DNA of 64,000 nt, from the NCBI GenBank assembly GCA_022497155.1, contig MU385713.1, positions 992,001 to 1,056,000 on the forward strand, given 5' to 3'. The stretch comes from Whalleya microplaca. Lineage: Eukaryota > Ascomycota > Sordariomycetes > Xylariales > Xylariaceae. How positions within the stretch are numbered: the stretch's first letter is position 1; each line of letters begins with the position of its first letter. The notes below the pieces were generated by a model. That model was not told where the DNA came from, searched no databases, and saw only the letters and a list, made by a program, of their open reading frames with translations. The translations under genes and the position numbers were made by a program. Of the stretch, positions 32,480 to 44,600 are shown one piece after another.

Positions 32480-35203
32480 CTAGCGCTGCTGATACATGTT
32501 ATCCCGCGAACGTGAGGTGCTAGGCCTCCTAGGTCTGGCACTCGAACCGCTGCCCTGGGTCTGTCCAGAGATTAGATGGGCTTGACTTGATGTAGCTTGA
32601 GGTTCGAGCGAACCGCCCGACTGGGCAGCAGTGCTAGTACTGGTGGTGTATGGATTCGGCCCGCCCACCTGCGCTTCTTCATCGAATGGGGTCATGTGCT
32701 GGGTCACCTGGAAATCCGGCGCGTTTTCCGCAGATGGCATCGGGGGTAGGACTTCACCCGCCCTGCGAAGACCACTGCGTTGGCTCGGCTGCTTATGGAG
32801 ATCCGAACGCCTCTCTGTGTCGTGGGAGCGTTTCCGATCTATCGACGCGCTACGGCGAGACTCGGGTAACGTGGCATCGTCACGGTTATATCCCCAATCG
32901 TCGTTCATAGCTGACACAGGGTTGAGAGTGTTCAAGTCCTGAGCGGCCCTCGTCTCTCGATTCTCGGATTTATTGGATATCGAAGGATTCTTAACTTCCG
33001 GAACAGGGACCAAGCGCGCGGCATCCTTATCTTTAGCGGCTTTATCCCGGGAAGCAGCAGCGACTGCGTCAGAAACAGCGACAGAGTATGTTGGGTTCGT
33101 AGGTCCACCCAATGCCTCACCTCCACCACCAGGTGCATAGATTGGTACCTTCTTCAAGGCAAGGGTGAGAGCGCACATGAACTTAGAGCGACGGGTAGCA
33201 CGGACAGCCTCATTATGCCAATTCGACTTGTGTTTGATAGCAATTTTAAGCTGAAGCTTGTCCAGATCACCGACGCCTCCCACTCCGATACTTATATCTG
33301 GTAGGAAGTCACGAGAATTCTCGGGCGCCTGGACGAATCTCTCCATTTCGAGACGCAATAGCTCAATATCCTCGAAGGAGGTATCAAACGAAACATTTAC
33401 CTCAATGACCTCCTTCATAGCCTTGCTGCGGGTAACATTTTCGATCCAAAGATTGTTCAAGACAATATTGGGTACCTGAACGATCTGCATTTTGTCGATG
33501 CGGCAAAATACGGTGTAAAGCAGGGAGATTTTCTCGACAATAAGCTGTTCTTTCTCGGATCCAGTAATGTCGACACGGTCTCCCACATCGTACGGATGTT
33601 TGACAAATAGAAAAATGCAGGAACCCAAAAACTCCTGAGTAGTGACGGCGAAGACGAAAGAAAGGGAGAGCAAGGCTGTTCCGGCAGTCGCGACAGTGGT
33701 CAGGAACGAACTTTGGAAGAAGGCAAGGAAGATGAAAATGACGATCAGAAGGACAACAAAAAGGAGGACCTTGTCGAACACAGCCAAGGCCTGACTAATG
33801 TCCTTCATACTGTTGCCGATCGCCTTTCTCTCCTTACCAACTTCGATAACCTTCCGAATCATCTCATCGAGGCTGATATCCCCGTTGCCGTCTGCATCAA
33901 CTGCTCCAAAGCATTCTTCGGCTTCGTCTTGATGGGCCGGACCAAGAACTTCAACGATATCTTCCATATATAGCGAGTCTTTTCCCTCCACGACAAATGA
34001 CATCCAAATACGTCTCGCGAGCGCCTCCGAAGTCCTAATTTTCTCGAGGGCCTCCACGACTATAGAGTGAGCAGAGTTGGGGTTGAAAACTTGCTTGCCA
34101 GTAATTTCCGATGCCAAGTTTCCGAATACAGACGTGACTTTGTTGCCAATACGCCCTACATTTCCAATGAGTTTCATGGGCACGGCTGCTCCGTTCTTGA
34201 TGAACCTGTTCTTCTTCTTCCCACCACCAAGCATCATTTCGATACTATCGTTAATGATTTCGTCCTCTTCCGCAAATTCGGGGCAGTACATAGGAAACAG
34301 CCGTCGAGAGGCATCGTAGAGTAAGCCCAAGAGGAATACCTCACGTTTCGAATCCTTAATGCGATTGGCGAAAGATCTCTGGTGATAGGTGATGCTAATG
34401 AGCTGCACAATGGCCTTTTCTCCGAGGAAGACGGCACTAGACACAAACGTTGCACCCAAAAGCGTCCTGATGACCTGAACCCACTGGACATTGTTAAAGT
34501 CGTTGTGTATGAGGCCCGTGAAGATGAGCCAGGTAGCCAGCGCCCAGAAGAAGAGCGAGAGCGGGATCTCGAGGGCCATAATGACGGTGGCGTATTTGCG
34601 GGTACCAGCGCTAATAACTCCAATGAAAAACATGAACAGAGGAGGCAGCAGATGAGCGACAAGTTTGCCCGCCCATAAGCATACCCAGGCCAGCTCGATC
34701 CAAAGGAAAAGTTTGAAGAGGGGTGGGCCAGGTGCGTATGTCACAGGGTTATCGCTCGTTTTAGATCCACGGCCCGCCTGAACGTCCATATTGCCAGTAG
34801 CTGGTATAACGATTAGAGGCACCGCAAGAAGTAGCGTAATAGGAACAATATAGACAAGATATCGGGTAACGACAGATGCGCCGATGATCTTGTTGTAAAG
34901 CCTTCCCATGGCGTTGACAGATGCTTCCTCTGATCCCATAGTATCACTCCGGGTGGGCTCAGGTTTTGTCGCCCTTCTTCGACCGCGATGGAAGAAGCCA
35001 CGCTTCTCGTTCTCGTTCTCTTCAACTTCATTCTGGCCATCTGTGCCGAGGACTGAGGTAGCTCCCTGGTTGGGCTTCCTAGCACCTTTCGAGCTAGCAT
35101 TGCTGCGCACGTGGGTTAAGGGTATATCGTTATCGGGTCCATTGGATCGGGCATTGCCTAGTGGCACGAAGCCTCTTGGGGAACGGGGAGATCGTGTAGA
35201 CAT
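32480..35203 (-). CDS. EF-hand mechanosensitive ion channel, MscS family (Msy1/Msy2-like)
   Basis: Single-exon gene for 907 residues. Fungal MscS-like channels of this type sit in the ER or other internal membranes and help cells survive hypo-osmotic shock by regulating Ca2+. A hydrophilic N-terminus (about 1-110) precedes four membrane segments (YLVYIVPITLLLAVPLIV, FLWIELAWVCLWAGKLV, ALEIPLSLFFWALATWLIF, and TLLGATFVSSAVFLG). A canonical EF-hand loop, DADGNGDISLDE (about 434-446), follows. The MscS core comes next: VLLFVVLLIVIFIFLAFF, then the pore helix region ATAGTALLSLSFVFAVTTQ and the beta domain VKHPYDVGDRVDITG. The C-terminal 200 residues are Ser/Pro/Arg-rich and presumably disordered. 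Fission yeast Msy1 and Msy2 have the same EF-hand plus MscS layout. Confidence 0.95.
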   Translation of the reverse strand: MSTRSPRSPRGFVPLGNARSNGPDNDIPLTHVRSNASSKGARKPNQGATSVLGTDGQNEVEENENEKRGFFHRGRRRATKPEPTRSDTMGSEEASVNAMGRLYNKIIGASVVTRYLVYIVPITLLLAVPLIVIPATGNMDVQAGRGSKTSDNPVTYAPGPPLFKLFLWIELAWVCLWAGKLVAHLLPPLFMFFIGVISAGTRKYATVIMALEIPLSLFFWALATWLIFTGLIHNDFNNVQWVQVIRTLLGATFVSSAVFLGEKAIVQLISITYHQRSFANRIKDSKREVFLLGLLYDASRRLFPMYCPEFAEEDEIINDSIEMMLGGGKKKNRFIKNGAAVPMKLIGNVGRIGNKVTSVFGNLASEITGKQVFNPNSAHSIVVEALEKIRTSEALARRIWMSFVVEGKDSLYMEDIVEVLGPAHQDEAEECFGAVDADGNGDISLDEMIRKVIEVGKERKAIGNSMKDISQALAVFDKVLLFVVLLIVIFIFLAFFQSSFLTTVATAGTALLSLSFVFAVTTQEFLGSCIFLFVKHPYDVGDRVDITGSEKEQLIVEKISLLYTVFCRIDKMQIVQVPNIVLNNLWIENVTRSKAMKEVIEVNVSFDTSFEDIELLRLEMERFVQAPENSRDFLPDISIGVGGVGDLDKLQLKIAIKHKSNWHNEAVRATRRSKFMCALTLALKKVPIYAPGGGGEALGGPTNPTYSVAVSDAVAAASRDKAAKDKDAARLVPVPEVKNPSISNKSENRETRAAQDLNTLNPVSAMNDDWGYNRDDATLPESRRSASIDRKRSHDTERRSDLHKQPSQRSGLRRAGEVLPPMPSAENAPDFQVTQHMTPFDEEAQVGGPNPYTTSTSTAAQSGGSLEPQATSSQAHLISGQTQGSGSSARPRRPSTSRSRDNMYQQR

Positions 35204-38200
35204 GGCGGCAAAGTTCTATAGGTGAAATGAGGCGGTTGAGATCTGATATCTCAATATCTGAAGGTGGTGCTTTTCCCCTCTCATGCAGGGAAATATATAT
35301 AAGCGAATAGGTTATAGACAGGAACTCCCTTTAGGATGGCACCAGGCGATCGATCGATTGGAAGTACAATGGTGGTGAAAGAAATTCGATCCAAAAAAAG
35401 GGCAAACCGACAGACAAAGATATCTAAACCAAGCCTGGGGTGTCCTGGGACGAGTCCTGGACGTTGGATAGGTTGTATAAAACGATAGACAAGTTGAAGA
35501 TGTGAGATCTGGAAAGATGGACAAGGTAAAAAAAAAGCACTCGCAGGAGGCAGAAAAGAACGGGAAAACGAGGTTGGCTAATGGTTAGGGCTTAACCGAT
35601 AGGGAAAAAAATGAAGATCTCGTAATGTATACTTGAGATTATACTACTAATACTAGCAGAAGAGATGATGTAGGGGTGCCGCCGGGATGTGGAGGATTGA
35701 CGCGTTGGATGGGCAGGATCGATACCACTCTCAGGGTCCCACCTACCCACCGGCTACCCACCTGCCCACAAAGAGGTCGATCTAGGATGTTAAGGGAAGC
35801 AACAGCCAGCCAGCCAACGTCGATTCCAGTATGGTCCCCAGCAATCGTTCTGCACCGTTCTGCATCGTCTGCATCGTCTGCATACCTGTGGACCGACTCC
35901 CGGTTCGATGTCTTTCTGTTCTTTCTGCTCATTCGACTTTCCACCTGCAAGTCTCCCACTTCCCAAAACTTCCCACCAACTACATACATACCTCCCTAGT
36001 AAGCACCTACTTCTTAGTTTATTGCGAAGTAGGGTGCACGTTTGACCTACATTGCCCCCCTACTATGCGTATGTTCACCACGTATAAGATTATTAACAGA
36101 TGCTATGCGTTCTGCATGAACGCCTGCTTGCAATCATGTTATTCAGGGGTAAAAGATCACCAACCCAGCGGTTCGTTTGAGATTGATGCCCATGGGCCAA
36201 TGAAAGTCAATCTGGCCCTTACAGCCCCTGATAATTTAAGGGTCTCACATGCAAAAGAGAAGGTAAAATAGATTTAGTACATAGTAGGCCAGGTTGAGCC
36301 GCAGCCCCTGCCCCCGTTACGTCAGGCCAAATATTTTTCAGCTGATGTTTATCAGGCAGGCTAGCCAATTGCCAATGTTTGCCAACCCCTTTCATCAAGT
36401 TTCACAAGTCGAAACGCTGAAAAGGTCCGTCTGCTGCGTACATCCATGTTGGGTAGGACCGGCTAGCGCACCCTTTTTGTCGCCTTTGTCTTTCTCTTTT
36501 TGTGTGGCTGCATCTGTGGGGGTCCAGCGCGTTGGCACCAGATCCACTGTACATAAACCAGTCGCGTCGGCCAGACCAACCCTCACTGCCCTCCAATGCA
36601 CCCAAGATCTCTGTCTTACGTGATTGACCGTCCAATTTCCCCCCAGATCTCTCCATAGTCTGATTTCTTGGGTCATAACAGCACGAGCCGTTCGAGCCGT
36701 CCGAGCCGTGGGTTCATTATCAGGCTTATCGATCTAATAAACCAACTTAAAGCTTACGATGCTATTCTATTTAGGAAGAAAAAAACTGAAAAATAAAAAT
36801 AAAAATTAATTGTGCGAAACTGGCAGACTACCTAGGCTGTCGACAGAGAATCTCGATCCTTCAAATACTAACTTATTTAGCAAGGAGCAAGAGGAACTAC
36901 TATCGACCTCTAGTGCTTTACCGACGAACTGTGAGCGAGGTGGTAGGTGGGTATTCTAGCAATTCTCGGCAATTCCTAGCTCACCGGCGATAAGTTCCGA
37001 TGGACTGGTCGATCGCTAACCTGTCAGTGACGAAATCAAGTTTTTTCGTTATTAGCGTCAGGCTGTCGAGCATATTGATAGCCCACTCATGCCACTTCTT
37101 TCCAGTTCAAAAGAACGTCTCGGATGATCATTATATAGAGGAATCCGCTCTTATAATGCAAGTGCCGGCGTCGAAACGCACCAGGCCAGCCACACACCGC
37201 CCGACCTCTGCTGATCGCCTCTTATAGTGTCTCCCTACATACATACTATCACCAACTGCGCCAACAATTCTACTTCCGAGGAAGAATTTCTCATTTGACG
37301 ACCACTTTCGCTTCCAGCGCGTAATTGAACACAGAACAAGATTGCGCGATGCAAAGGTAGGTAATACAGAGGATCCATCATTCCTAGGTATCGGGAGCAG
37401 GTTTTCATCCATCAGAATAATCAACATGTCCACTCTTATGTCGCAATATTCAATGCAAGACATCGCATCGAGCTCGGGAATTCCGCAAAGGGGTCTTATC
37501 AATGAAAGCCAGGACCAAGACGCCTTGTTTCATGAAGCAACAATATGTGCAGCTGTTGTTGACACCCGAGAAGAGATATGATTTCTTCACTACTGTTACC
37601 AGGTCCTTGCTATGGAAGACAGCATCTTCTACTTCCCCGCGTTTGCACGATGTTCCAGAACATTCTGCCCGCGGTATTGGAACGCGTCGGCAGCCTTATT
37701 TCCCAAGTCTACGATTTACTATAGTGCTATCTAAAGTAGGTACTAAGCTAACAATGAAAAATTCAACCTCGTAATACGTTAGACTAGATGAATTACGTCT
37801 CCCCCTCATTGGACACGTAATGTCTGGTACCTATCCACATACTTTTCGTAGGTTAGAATAAGAATGTTCTCAGATCCACTCGCTGCTTTTTCGCTTGTAG
37901 TCATAGGTCATCATCTTGGGAAAGGTGCTAAGGTGTAACGAAAGAGGGGGTAACTCGCTCACTCCTACTACGATCATCTCTGGCTATTCAATGAGCAGAT
38001 ATCGTCACATACCATACGCGCAAGCTGAATACTGACTGAAATAGATGGCGGGGATACGTGAAGAATCGACGACGGCCTGAGTTCAGTCTGTCAATGTGGG
38101 ACAAAGTATTGAGGAGCATAATGACTTAATTGAGGGCAAGGTGAAGCTAGATTAGGGCAGAGCCCCCTTAGATATGTACAAGCGGCGGCCATGTGTTTAC

Positions 38201-38230
38201 CCGTATTCAGCCCTATAGCCCTATCTCAAT
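35204..38230. other. Gene-poor intergenic region, left part
   Basis: About 3 kb without a supportable gene. The left 400 bp is the upstream region of the channel gene. An A-rich tract lies at about 36775-36810. A 50-residue ORF at about 37426-37581 (+) begins MSTLMSQYSMQDIASS but has no recognisable domain. Confidence 0.5.
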
Positions 38231-38913
38231 ACCGTCATCACTTTTGCAACCAGTTCTGGGCACCCCCTTTCGAAATGTGTGTGTATGTATACGTATAACA
38301 TATCAACATGTACTTAACAGTGGAAAGGGGGGAGGTCCAAGTCCTCCCGTGGTGTATGCGGCCTACGAAGCTATGAATTTACGACCTGAACTAGATATAT
38401 ATATGATGTTATTCAAACTGTTCCCGTTGGCGACTCTTGAGTCAGTCCGTGTTTAACATACTCAAATCAGGGGCTTCCTTTAAGGTCACCAGAACTTCGC
38501 CCTTTCGAAGTGCAGCAAGTCACTAGAATAGTATATTGGAGTCATGAACACCGCCATCATAATTGCAACCAGTTCTGAGCACCCCCTTTTTGAAGTGTGT
38601 GTCTATCTTTATATATAATATATTAATATGTACTTGGCAGCAGAAAGGGGGGGAGGGGACTAAGACCTCCCTTATGGTATACGGCCTGCGAAGCTACGAA
38701 CTGAGGGCCTATACTAGATATACATGAGATGTTGAAGACGACATTCTACAATTCAAGCAAAATCATATATGTGGTGCTATCCAAGCCGTTCTCGCTGACG
38801 ACTCTGAGTGAACTCATGTCTGGCTTTTGAAAGTCAAGAGCATCATTCAAGGTCCTCAAACCCTCACTCGTTCGGAGTACAGCAAGTCACTAGGATAGTA
38901 TATTGGAGTCATG
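38231..38913. repeat. Diverged tandem duplication, two copies
   Basis: Copy 1 (38231 to about 38546) and copy 2 (38550 to about 38913) share ordered blocks. They are TTGCAACCAGTTCTG, CACCCCCTTT, TGTACTT followed by an AAAGGGGGG tract, GGCCT.CGAAGCTA, ACTAGATATA, GCAAGTCACTAG and ATAGTATATTGGAGTCATG. Many differences are C/T or G/A transitions. Copy 2 carries about 48 extra bases in its middle. No ORF is conserved between the copies. Confidence 0.8.
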
Positions 38914-39183
38914 GGCACAGTCTGAATATGTAGCACAATTCGTAGCTCACAGCAGAGTAGGTTCTTTATAACAAGAATGTCTATTTACGAGGACCGTCGA
39001 TATAAACGAGAAACTGCCTCGATCTCAAGAACATCCGAAACAATATCCAAGTTATACGGGCGATATTCCAACGTCAAGTATTTCTAGGTCACAGCCAATT
39101 CGTAAACAAGCCCGATTCTCTCAAGGAAGACTATACAAACAGCCCCTGACGACAGTGAAAATGCATAACCTCGTTCTCGTGAA

Positions 39184-41607
39184 CTAGTCCGCACGGCCGA
39201 TAGGGTCACCAGTGGCAGGATCAACGGGTGCCTTCTCCGGCACCACGGACTCCCTCGTATCAACGGTAGCTTTATTATCGCTGGCCGAGTCCCTGGTGGC
39301 GCCGGACTGCGCGGCCTGGGACTGGTTGTCGAAGTGGTACAGGGGCTCGAGCTGGGCGTCGCGGCGCAGGAAGACGTAGCGCTTGAACCACCAGGGCAGG
39401 GCCTTGGTGGTGTTGTACTTGACGAAGACGCCCGTGGGCACGGCGAAGACGTAGTCGAGCTCCTCGAGCGTGCGCTGCTTGGTCTCCGGCACGCCCAGGA
39501 AGATCATCACGAACGCCACGATGTTGAACCCGGCGTACAGGCAGAAGGCGCCAATGACCCCCAGCGAGGCCACGATCTTGGGGAATGTGATCGATAGCAC
39601 CGCCGCCCAGAACAGACACGTCGCCACGGCCCACGACATCCCGACCTCGCGGTGCGACAGCGGGAACACCTCGGCGCTGTACGTGAACGGCACGGGGCCC
39701 TCGCCGGGCGAGTAGAAGGCCGCGAAGATGTAGATGAAGAGGGCTATGAGACCAAGGTGGGGCCCTGATTGGCCGGGGATGAGATTGCAGAGCCCTGCGG
39801 CGAGGAGCGACCAGGCCATGTTTGGGAAGGTGAACAGGAGCAGCGATCGGCGGCCGAAAGTGTCGATGGTCCAGATGGCTGGCCAAGCAAAGATGAAGTT
39901 GACCAAGCCGAATCCCCATGAGGCTAGCAGCGCATTGAATGGGGTAGCTCCTGCCTGTGCAAAGACAGTAGTAGAATAGAAGGCAATGATGTTTATTCCT
40001 ATTACACGTATCAGCTGTCAAGTTTCTACTGGCAATTACTTTGCCCAGTCGACTTACCACACATCTGCTGCGCAATCATGACAATGAAGGAGGCTAGGGT
40101 CGCTCTCCGGAGACGAGGAATCGTGAACAGCTCGCCAAACCGCTTAATGTAAGTTGATTCTCCTATGGCCTCTCTTTCGATCTCTAATTGAGCATGGATA
40201 GCGTAAAGATCACGAGCCGCCTGGACAGGGGTGTTGCGAAGTTTCAGGAGCGACTTCATGGCATCTTGGTATCGGGACTTTTTTATGAACCATCTCGGCG
40301 ACTCAGGACAAAACAAGATCAGGAGAACGAGCGGAACCGCTGGAATGAAAGCTGATCCAATTTGGACTACATGATAGATTCCGTCAGCTACACGAAGAGG
40401 GAGCGTAGTCTGGAGTGAAATACATACGTCGCCATGCGATAACGGGAACACCACCAACTGCCAAGTTGGCACATGTTCCAAGGAAGATACCGAAAGCTGT
40501 CCACATTTGCCATGACATGACTGTGCCATCAGAGTTAGTGTTGTCTATTGAAGGTCTGTTGGAAAATCCCATAAGATTCCAGAATCCAATCCAGGACTTT
40601 CTTGAGTTCCGAATGTATTCGAAAGAAGTCGTTGCCTTAACAGATACATAAGAAATTTTGAGTCCAGACGTTACTCACCGAGAGCACCACGAATCGAAGC
40701 CGGACTGTTCTCAGCAGCAAAAATAGGTACGGTAGAAGCCTTGATACCCATGCCAATGCCGAGTACCAGTCGAGTAGCCAGTAATTGTTGCCAGTTTTGG
40801 GTGCAGGCCCCACCGATAGGGGTCAGTAAGCATATGATTCCAGAGATGAAGATAGTACCTAAGACGGATTAGTTACGATCATTGCAAGGTTAGCACGACC
40901 CACGAACCCCGTCGACCGAAGAAGTTATTCAGAGGATCGGAACACCAGCAACCAATGAGAGCAGATCCGATGTAAGGAGCCGAGTTGATGAGGCCGAAGA
41001 GGAACACGTCATGATCAGATTTTGAACCAATGCCGAACTGATCAGGAAACGACAAATTCGCGCCATTGCTACCTTCCTGATCCCAACCCTGTACAGCAGC
41101 TCCTATAGAGCAGGTAATTACGGTGAGGTATAGGACCTTCGGGACTCTCCATTTATGCGTGGTTTCTCTCCTCAAGAGACGAATCTCTTCTTCGTCGAAC
41201 GCCTCGGCGCCCTGATCGTTCTCGAAACAATTAGGGTCTTGGGCGAGGAGAGCGCCTTTTCGCATGAGCGCAGTGTACTCCGTTAAGCCATGTTCTTGGG
41301 AGAAGGTAGTGACATCTTCGAGGAGCTGGTCACGGGGAATTCCGGCTAAGGGGTTCGAAATCCTATTCCGCTGTGTCAAATGATTATATCATATATACGT
41401 AGCAGACCACGTACTTGGCACTCAGGTTCTCGTTGATATCGACGGGGGCTGTCGAAGGACGCCGTCCCTTTTCCATGGACGCATAATTCTGGCGAGATTG
41501 GGCCTCGGAGCTGAACAAATTTGTTAGCTAGAAGTAAGATGTATATTGCTGAAGCGAGGCTTCCATCTATACACTTACGCCTGTACCTCATCAACATTCT
41601 GGGACAT
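39184..41607 (-). CDS. MFS sugar transporter
   Basis: Seven exons (41579-41607, 41415-41510, 40908-41362, 40679-40858, 40428-40520, 40058-40366, 39184-39998) give 658 residues. It is a plasma-membrane or vacuolar 12-TM sugar/polyol porter. Sugar-porter signatures are clear: GRRG after the second membrane segment ([11 protein letters not shown]), [10 protein letters not shown] before the central loop, and [15 protein letters not shown] after the last segment (usually PETKGRTLEE). A long soluble N-terminus (about 90 residues, with [15 protein letters not shown]) is typical of a fungal subgroup. The start [10 protein letters not shown] comes from a short first exon. The acceptor of intron 2 is set by frame to the AG in GGAATAG. 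The C-terminal tail is charged ([20 protein letters not shown]). The substrate cannot be told from sequence. Confidence 0.9.
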
Positions 41608-44600
41608 TATAAGATGTTGCTATAGGATCATAGGTATGCGATGTAGGTTTAGAGCTTACTATAGGGGATGAGGGCGTAACGAAAGCTTCGGACTACAGAA
41701 AAGGAGAAATATATAAACGTGCGCACTGATAGGCGTTCCCGAGGTCATGGGCGTTCCGGGGTTCTACATAAAGGAAGGAAGCGGTCAAAGAAAATATAAC
41801 CCGAGGTCCTTCATGGCTAGAGGTCATGTGCTGATTGGAAAGAACAAAGGCGTACAGCCTACCTTAGCTAGGCAGGTAGCTAATAGTGAAGGATGACTTT
41901 GGGTGGTGACACAACATTGGCGTCTAGCAAGGTGGGTTTCCCATTGTCAGATTTATCAGATAGTTCAGCTATGCAAGTAATCTATGCCTTGCTAAACATG
42001 CATTCCAGTCGCATGTTAGCGTAGAGATCATTCTGTATAGCCCGAGTGGCAAGAGATGAATCGTATATGTAAGCATTTGAGAGGGAATAAAGGATCAGTG
42101 TGACGTTGATCAGGCGTACTCGAGGTTAGGATAGGCTTACCTAGATCACCAGTCAAATAAAGAGGCTGAGATTAGCGTTGAACCTTCAAGGCGATCGTCT
42201 ATATTCTACCTGTGCTTCCCCCGCCATTTTGAGTTTAAACCCGTCATTATATTCTCGGCAGTCATCACATTGAGCAGCCTCAAGTCATGAACTCAATACC
42301 TACGCTTCGAATGTGAGATCCCCGATAAGAGCGTTCATTTATTTGGTTGCAGAGTAGATGCCAGGCAGTACACAGCATATATGAATAGTGGTGTCACATT
42401 GTTTATTGTATGATTGGATTAAATTAGGATAGGTCAAGGTTGTGGCTATGTGAATTTTGACAAAACTTAGACCGAGCTTGCTATTTCTCGAGTACAAATG
42501 CTGTTGGCCAATAGTAAAGAGCGAAAGAAAGCCACCTTACGTAGTACGTCAGCATCCTGAAACCCCCCACAACATAAGACATAAACAAACCAGTTGAATG
42601 GATCGCAGTAAACATGGTCTGATGATAGCCAGTCTAATCCGTTAGTTATTGTAGGAAACTATGTGTTTTCTACATGATTCTACGTTAGAAATCTGGGGAA
42701 CCCCAGCTGCCCAGGTCGAGAACCCCAGACATACATTTGGAATGTAACTAGAGAGAACCCGGGAAGCTTATTACCTAGTGCTTACTTTAAGCGATTGTTT
42801 TCATGTACATGCATAGTAGCTTCCACAAGTCTAGATCTCGCATCCTTGACGCCATGAGCCAATATCCGACAGCCTTGACTGAGACTTCCTCCCATGTGCC
42901 AACATAAAGAGCTGAAAACGGGTATCATGTGCCCCGAAAATCCTAATTCGTCTCCGCGATGGAATAGACAAGTCCGAGGAGGGGCATTACCTGAAGGTAG
43001 ATAGTCTTATGGAGGCGTCGCCTAGATTCGGAGCTTACAATCCGAAGCTAATATCTGAATATATATCTGAGTGCTACTATGTTTGCCTCTGCAAAGAAAT
43101 TCCGGCTTTTGTGATCGCTACGTAACAGTGAAAGTTTACGAAGGGGTAAATATTTATCCCAATTGTAAACTTCGGAACCTACGATACCCATCTTCGCCCT
43201 AATATGTTAAGACAATGGAAGTGTATGTTCCCCGGTTCATAGCCAATGAACAAGTTATGCTCTATCGGAAGCTGACCGTGGTCAAAGATATGGAGATAAC
43301 ATCAATCTCGATATCCGAAATAGATCCGCGACGATCTCTTCCGTAAAGAGTCTTACAGGGCTACTCCCATGCTACCCAAAAAAGATTTGAAAAAGCTTGA
43401 TTGAACTAATGCCCAGAAACGGGTGCGTACATTCGAGACAAAGCTCCAAGCACCGATATAAGACATGACCACAACCTAGCGGTAAGATTTATAAGCACAG
43501 CAAGGCCGATATTATCCTCACAGTAAGAACTCCGTTTATGACAAAGAATTGTATTCAAATTCATAGCTCGCGCACCAGCCGTTTCGTTGGACATCAAAAT
43601 CTCTAAACATCTGCATTTCAGTTCCTTGACACTCTGTAAGTCCGCTTGAGCATCTTACGAGTGATTCTTGCGAGAGGGCAGGCTAGGGAATCTGTCATAG
43701 ATTTACTACTAATAGCCTATATTAGTTCTGCATCCCGACAACACCATTAGCGTGGGGAAATACGAATTGGCTGGATACAACTGGGTTTCCCCACGTTTTA
43801 ATCTCACGTTTATGACTCCAACTATCAAGGTGATGGATGGTGTCAATGATATTCTTGGATTTGTTTGATACGCCGTGACCAATATAACATCCAGATGCAA
43901 CGTTCGCATGATCTTTACAATATTTTAATCCTACTCCAACACAAGGTTCCTCGATAGCCACACATGAATCTTGCTCACCGTCCAAATGTAAAGCAATCTA
44001 ATTCTCATTTGATTTGATATACCTGGTCATTTTGTTCGCCTATCCAACAAGAACCCAACACTACGCAAATATATAAATCAGAGAAGTAGAGGGATAGCTA
44101 ATATACTCATACGAAGCTATCGGCGGTGAAGTCCGATATGACATCCGGTCATGTCGATATGGGAAACATAAATACAGGCTATTACTGGAAATATTGTCGA
44201 GAATGCTATGATCCCTTTGAACGGTAATTGTCATCAAGGGTATATACGCGTCTCGCGCTCATAAAGGGATAAACGACTTAACAAATCATTGTGATTCGGG
44301 ACTTCGACTAGATGATGATAACATGACACATATTTGTTTCTTATTAAAGGCAATTTATGATATCTACAGATATATCTTTGAGTGAAATAAAAGTAAGAAT
44401 TATGAAACTTTTATAAGCAGTATATGAACATAATTATTATAATGATAGTATTTCTATGGTATAAAGGAGGGATGTTTTATCTTATTACTTTATAATGGTT
44501 ATGTTTTTATATTGCTGATATGTGTTGCTGATAAAGATCTCATAATCCTTACTCTTATTTTGAAATGTTAGTTTAAAATCAGGTATTGGCAATTGGTGAA

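Noticed and set aside
37342..37581. 79-codon plus-strand ORF in the gap left of the tandem duplication
   Set aside because: No homology was recognised and there are no splice or promoter signals that set it apart from other intergenic ORFs.
39275..40075. 266-codon Arg/His-rich ORF in another frame of the sugar transporter
   Set aside because: It is a shadow frame of a GC-rich exon. The transporter frame carries the signature motifs.
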